Shown: positions 60,862 through 64,000 of the stretch, one piece after another
How positions within the stretch are numbered: position 1 is the first letter of the stretch
Layout of the letters: each line of letters starts with the position of its first letter
Source: Solwaraspora sp. WMMA2065
GTDB taxonomy: Bacteria; Actinomycetota; Actinomycetes; Mycobacteriales; Micromonosporaceae
Direction: 5' to 3'
DNA length: 64,000 nt
Assembly (NCBI RefSeq): GCF_030345075.1
Contig: NZ_CP128361.1
Location: 1,674,001-1,738,000, forward strand
Notes under the pieces: generated by a model
Database searches by the model: none
What the model was told of the DNA's origin: nothing
The model's input: only the letters and a program-made list of their open reading frames with translations
Made by a program: the position numbers and the translations under genes

Positions 60862-63167
60862 AGGATGAAGTCCTCCAGTTTCGGGTCGAAGATCATGCCG
60901 GTGTGCGGGTCGTAGTCGCCGCGCCATTCGACGAGCGCGCCGACTCGGACGTCCGAGCCGAGGATCGGCTGCATCAGGGCCCGCACACCGGCGTCGCGCT
61001 GAGGCACGCCCGGGTGGACGGTGGTGGTGTAGGGCTGCAACCGGCGCAGGTCACGCATGTCGGGTACGGGTGCGGTGCGTACCCGGTGAACGAGTTCTTC
61101 GACGTGGGCGCGTTCGTCGGGCGTACCGGCGCCTTGTGGGGTGACCACCGAGATGCTGTCGGCGCTGATGATGCGGAAGGCGCGCTTGCGGTCACGGTGT
61201 CCGCTGTCGTCGAGCGGCCCGTCGGCGACGGTCTCATACGCCCAGGCGGCCCGGGACCGCTGGATCTGCTGGCCGATGTGCTGCGGGTCGTTGAGGTTGA
61301 GCGTGCTGTAGATGGAGCGGTAGTAGGCGGCGAGTGCGTCAGGGTCGTCGGGGTCGGCGCGGCCGGGTCCGAAGTGGGTGGTCGCGGCGCCGACGAGCCG
61401 TTTGTACGTCTCCGGAGCGCCGCCGTCGGCGGGCGCGAAGATGACGACGCGGCCGTGGTCGAGGCGGCCTTCCCGGTTGGCCCGGCCGGCGGCCTGCAGC
61501 AGCGAGTCGGCGGGGGCCATCGCCCGGTAGACGGTCGGGAAGTCGACGTCGACGCCGGCTTCGATGAGCTGGGTGGAGACCAGCAGGACCGGCTCGTCGT
61601 TCGTCAGCCGGTCACGGACGTCTTCGAGTACGCGCTGCCGGTGCGCCGGGCACATCCGGGTGGACAGGTGCCGGGCGTGGTCGAGGTCGCCGCTGTCGCG
61701 CCAGGTGTCGAAGACGGCCTGGGCGTTGGCGGTGGTGTTGACGACGACCATCGCTGCGGGCGGCCGGCCGGCGGGGGTGGTGACGTCGTCGGCGGCCTGG
61801 TCGGCGATGTCGGCGAGGGTCGGGGCGGGGTCGAGCCGCCATTCGTAGCGGACCCGTTTGAGCTGGTTGGCGACGGCGGGTACGTCGGTCAGCACGTCGG
61901 TGTAGTCGACGCCGTTCATGGTCGGCAGCGACCAGAACTCGGGCTGGGTGGCCGAGGAGAGCAGCACGGTGGTGCCGAAGTGCCGCACCAGCAGCCGCAG
62001 CCCGTCGAGGATCGGGACGAGCATGTCGTGCGGCAGGGCCTGCACCTCGTCGAGGACGATGACCGATCCGGCGAGCCGGTGCACCCGGCGCATCGCGGAC
62101 GGCCGGCGGCCGAACAGCGACTCGAAGAGGCGGACGAAGGTGGTCACGACGAACGGTGCGTCCCAGTTCTCGGCGGCGAGTCGGCCCCACCGGCCGGCGG
62201 CGGCGTCCTCGAAGTTGACCTGGCTGTGGTGTTCCAGGACGACCGGCTCGGCGCCGGGCTCGTCGAGCATGCCACGGTAGACGGCGGCGTTCTGCCCAGT
62301 GATGGTCAGAAACGGAACAGCGACGATGACGCGTCGTTGCTGGTTCTTCTCGGCGTGCCGCAGCGCGAACCCAGCGGCGCAGAGCGTCTTGCCGGCCCCG
62401 GTCGGCGCGGGCAGCCGGTAGATCCCCGGCGGCTGGTCGGCGAAGCTGACGCACTGGGCGTAGACCTGCTCGCGCAGGTCGTCCACGGGCGACGGCTTGC
62501 CGGCGGCGAGCATGGTGGCTCGACGATGCTCAAGCATGGCGGCGCGGCGCTGCTCGAACAGCTTGTACAGGTGGCCGAAGTCGGCATCGGTGCGGACCCG
62601 GGGCGCGGCCAGTCCGTCGAAGTGCGCGCCGGTGTCGAGACCGTCGGCGTCGACCAGGGCGCTGTAGCACAGCCGCAGCGCCATCTCCCCCACAAGATGG
62701 TCCTGCAGCCACGCGTCGGGGATGGTCTGCCGCAGGTCGGGTGGCAGGTCGGGCAGCAGCCGGGGCAGCTCGGCCTCGGCAGAGGTGACGTCCTGCGCCC
62801 GGCTGAATCCCTGCTTGAGGGCCTTCCCCAACGAGTTGGTGTCGATCAACCCGCCGTGGTGGCCGAAGATCGCCCCTGAATAGCCGCCGAGCCCGCGCTC
62901 ATACGCGATCCGGGTCCCCAACGACTTGTGATCGATGCCGACCCGCTGACCGGAGTTGGCGACATTCTTCAATTTATCCTGCCAGGCGCAGGACGCTTTC
63001 CCGACATCATGGAGCGCACCCAGCCAGTACGCCAACTCGCCACCACCGAACGGCGACGCGAAACGCCTGGCCAGCTCGGCGGTCCCCCGCAAATGATCTT
63101 CAAGTCGATGCCAGCGACCGCTGTTCCTACCCGGACTGTGCGCCCACAGCGACCGCTCCCCAGACAT
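60858..63167 (-). CDS. cas3: Cas3 HD nuclease-helicase
   Basis: The protein has 769 residues from ATG 63167 (MSGERSLWAHSPG). The N-terminal HD nuclease has HRLEDHLRGTAELARRF and LGALHDVGKASCAWQ (HD near 52). The SF2 helicase follows: APTGAGKTLCAAGF (about 257), VIVLDEVQALPHD (about 369), LLSSATQP, TQLIEAGVDVDFP and QAAGRANREGR. It unwinds and degrades DNA recruited by Cascade. The longer frame to 63296 lies in the promoter region. It is first in the operon. Confidence 0.97.
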   Translation of the reverse strand: MSGERSLWAHSPGRNSGRWHRLEDHLRGTAELARRFASPFGGGELAYWLGALHDVGKASCAWQDKLKNVANSGQRVGIDHKSLGTRIAYERGLGGYSGAIFGHHGGLIDTNSLGKALKQGFSRAQDVTSAEAELPRLLPDLPPDLRQTIPDAWLQDHLVGEMALRLCYSALVDADGLDTGAHFDGLAAPRVRTDADFGHLYKLFEQRRAAMLEHRRATMLAAGKPSPVDDLREQVYAQCVSFADQPPGIYRLPAPTGAGKTLCAAGFALRHAEKNQQRRVIVAVPFLTITGQNAAVYRGMLDEPGAEPVVLEHHSQVNFEDAAAGRWGRLAAENWDAPFVVTTFVRLFESLFGRRPSAMRRVHRLAGSVIVLDEVQALPHDMLVPILDGLRLLVRHFGTTVLLSSATQPEFWSLPTMNGVDYTDVLTDVPAVANQLKRVRYEWRLDPAPTLADIADQAADDVTTPAGRPPAAMVVVNTTANAQAVFDTWRDSGDLDHARHLSTRMCPAHRQRVLEDVRDRLTNDEPVLLVSTQLIEAGVDVDFPTVYRAMAPADSLLQAAGRANREGRLDHGRVVIFAPADGGAPETYKRLVGAATTHFGPGRADPDDPDALAAYYRSIYSTLNLNDPQHIGQQIQRSRAAWAYETVADGPLDDSGHRDRKRAFRIISADSISVVTPQGAGTPDERAHVEELVHRVRTAPVPDMRDLRRLQPYTTTVHPGVPQRDAGVRALMQPILGSDVRVGALVEWRGDYDPHTGMIFDPKLEDFIL

Positions 63168-63209
63168 GAACAGATCTCTCACATTCCGCCCGAACAAAAA
63201 GGACCGGTC

Positions 63210-63239
63210 TATGAAGCCACCGCAGCAATCCACTGTCAA
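63210..63239 (-). promoter_or_regulatory. Candidate promoter of the cas operon
   Basis: On the minus strand TTGACA (63239-63234) and TTCATA (63215-63210) are separated by 18 bases, with the expected start about 35 bases before cas3. The -35 is a perfect consensus hexamer. Confidence 0.55.
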
Positions 63240-63275
63240 GACCCGGTTTCCGGTTTCAGCGAACAACTGCCGGGG

Positions 63276-63306
63276 TGGTGGGTGAGTGTCAGCCACTCAC
63301 CCACCA
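63276..63306. repeat. 13-bp perfect hairpin upstream of the cas promoter
   Basis: TGGTGGGTGAGTG (63276-63288) and CACTCACCCACCA (63294-63306) flank a 5-base loop, 37 bases beyond the candidate -35. It may be an operator or a terminator for transcription entering from the right. Confidence 0.65.
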
Positions 63307-63393
63307 TGCCCGGCCGTTCAGTGGACTCGCTGCAGCCCATCGCGCTGTTCCAGTCTGACGCCACAAGTAGGCCGCGCTCACGAGTCGAGGTTT

Positions 63394-63432
63394 CGGCGGT
63401 GCGGGATGGATCTTCAGCATCCCGCACCGCCG
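63394..63432. terminator. 15-bp stem hairpin between divergent units
   Basis: CGGCGGTGCGGGATG (63394-63408) pairs perfectly with 63418-63432 around a 9-base loop. The genes on the two sides diverge, so this is either an insulator terminator or a remnant; no T-run follows. Confidence 0.6.
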
Positions 63433-63559
63433 GCGCCTGATCCGAGCGCCCCACCTGCGGTCGCTGACGCACCCTACCGACGTCCGGTACGGTGTTGCCG
63501 AATGTAACTCGGGGGCTACTCGCCGCCGATCATGAACTCGGTCGAAGCGAGGGATGCAA

Positions 63560-64000
63560 GTGCCGACGATGATGGACCGGCCGGTCGGTGTCATCGGTGC
63601 CGGTCGGGTCGGCACCGCTCTCGGACTGGCGCTGGTCCGCGCCGGATACGAGCTCGTCGGGGTCAACGCGAGGTCCGAGGCGTCCCGCCAGCGGGCAGCC
63701 GACGTCCTTCCTGGCACCCCGCTGCGGGACGTGCCCACGCTTGCCAAGAGCGCCGGCATACTCCTGCTCTCCGTCACCGACGACGCTATCGGATCGGTCG
63801 CCGCCGAATTGGCGGATGGCGGCCTGCTCCAACCGGGGCAGATCGTGCTGCATGTCAGCGGTGCGTGCGGTTTGGCGGTTCTCGCACCGGCGACCGAGGC
63901 CGGTGCCGTGCCGCTCGCCGTCCACCCGGCGATGACCTTTCCTGGCCTCCCGACCGATGCCGACAATCTGGCCGGTCTGGCGTACGCGGTCACCACCCGA
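63560..64000 (+). CDS. Rossmann-like / DUF2520 domain protein (3' end outside window)
   Basis: 147 residues are visible and the frame is open to the window end. PVGVIGAGRVGTALGLALVRAG is the NAD(P)-binding glycine loop in two parts, followed by ILLLSVTDDAIGSVAAEL and IVLHVSGACGLAVLAPA and HPAMTFPG. DUF2520 proteins of actinobacteria usually stand directly before panC in a pantothenate/NAD gene group and are of uncertain role. GTG 63560 has GAGGG 6 bases upstream; ATG 63554 or 63569 are possible. It is unrelated to the CRISPR locus. Confidence 0.88.
   Translation, partial: MPTMMDRPVGVIGAGRVGTALGLALVRAGYELVGVNARSEASRQRAADVLPGTPLRDVPTLAKSAGILLLSVTDDAIGSVAAELADGGLLQPGQIVLHVSGACGLAVLAPATEAGAVPLAVHPAMTFPGLPTDADNLAGLAYAVTTR

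Overview
The window is chromosomal DNA of a high-GC actinomycete. GC-rich codon use, GTG and TTG starts, tightly overlapping operons, a DtxR/IdeR-type iron box and FxsT/VMAP-type conflict genes all fit Micromonosporaceae (Micromonospora and relatives). The assignment is from sequence style only. No rRNA, tRNA or intact insertion sequence was seen.

Layout. 1-2.7 kb: end of a membrane protein, a GT2 glycosyltransferase and a secreted transglycosylase-like protein. 2.7-20.2 kb: a nearly complete purine salvage/ureide route. A leftward operon (OHCU decarboxylase-HIU hydrolase fusion, urate oxidase, 8-oxoguanine/guanine deaminase-type amidohydrolase, malate synthase, DUF6986 aldolase-like, allantoinase, allantoicase) is divergent from pucR. 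It is followed by XdhC, a MobA-like nucleotidyltransferase, the xanthine dehydrogenase FAD subunit, a fused FeS/molybdenum subunit, adenosine deaminase and a WhiA-like protein. Together these could take adenosine and xanthine through urate and allantoin to glyoxylate, which malate synthase would consume. 20.3-36.2 kb: a kinase-lobe-like membrane protein, an exopolysaccharide/LCP operon, a large periplasmic-binding-protein fusion, an ECF sigma factor with an Asp-box membrane partner, a Tat amidase, an iron-regulated siderophore-interacting protein, a membrane protein and a secreted subtilase.

36.2-40.8 kb is decayed DNA (CHAT/TPR pseudogene, PaaX pseudogene, a third fragment). It surrounds an intact small locus: a cytochrome P450 flanked by two paralogous 29-residue peptides with aromatic C-termini, which I read as an undescribed P450-modified RiPP. 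40.8-50.3 kb is a conflict-system island: caspase-EAD2, a short FxSxx-like precursor, a HExxH-type peptide hydroxylase, FxsT (STAND NTPase-TPR), an EAD2-VMAP-C protein and a small EACC1-like protein. 50.4-52.8 kb holds a WXG-like secretion-associated trio. 52.8-54.1 kb is a truncated FtsX-type permease pseudogene.

54.06-63.2 kb is a complete type I-C CRISPR-Cas locus: 18 repeats of 37 nt, 17 spacers, a leader next to cas2, and cas3-cas5c-cas8c-cas7c-cas4-cas1-cas2 in overlapping order. One old spacer matches the same chromosome exactly over 43 nt, at the end of the amidase gene and its terminator (32000-32042), without a TTC PAM. The window ends inside a DUF2520/Rossmann gene.
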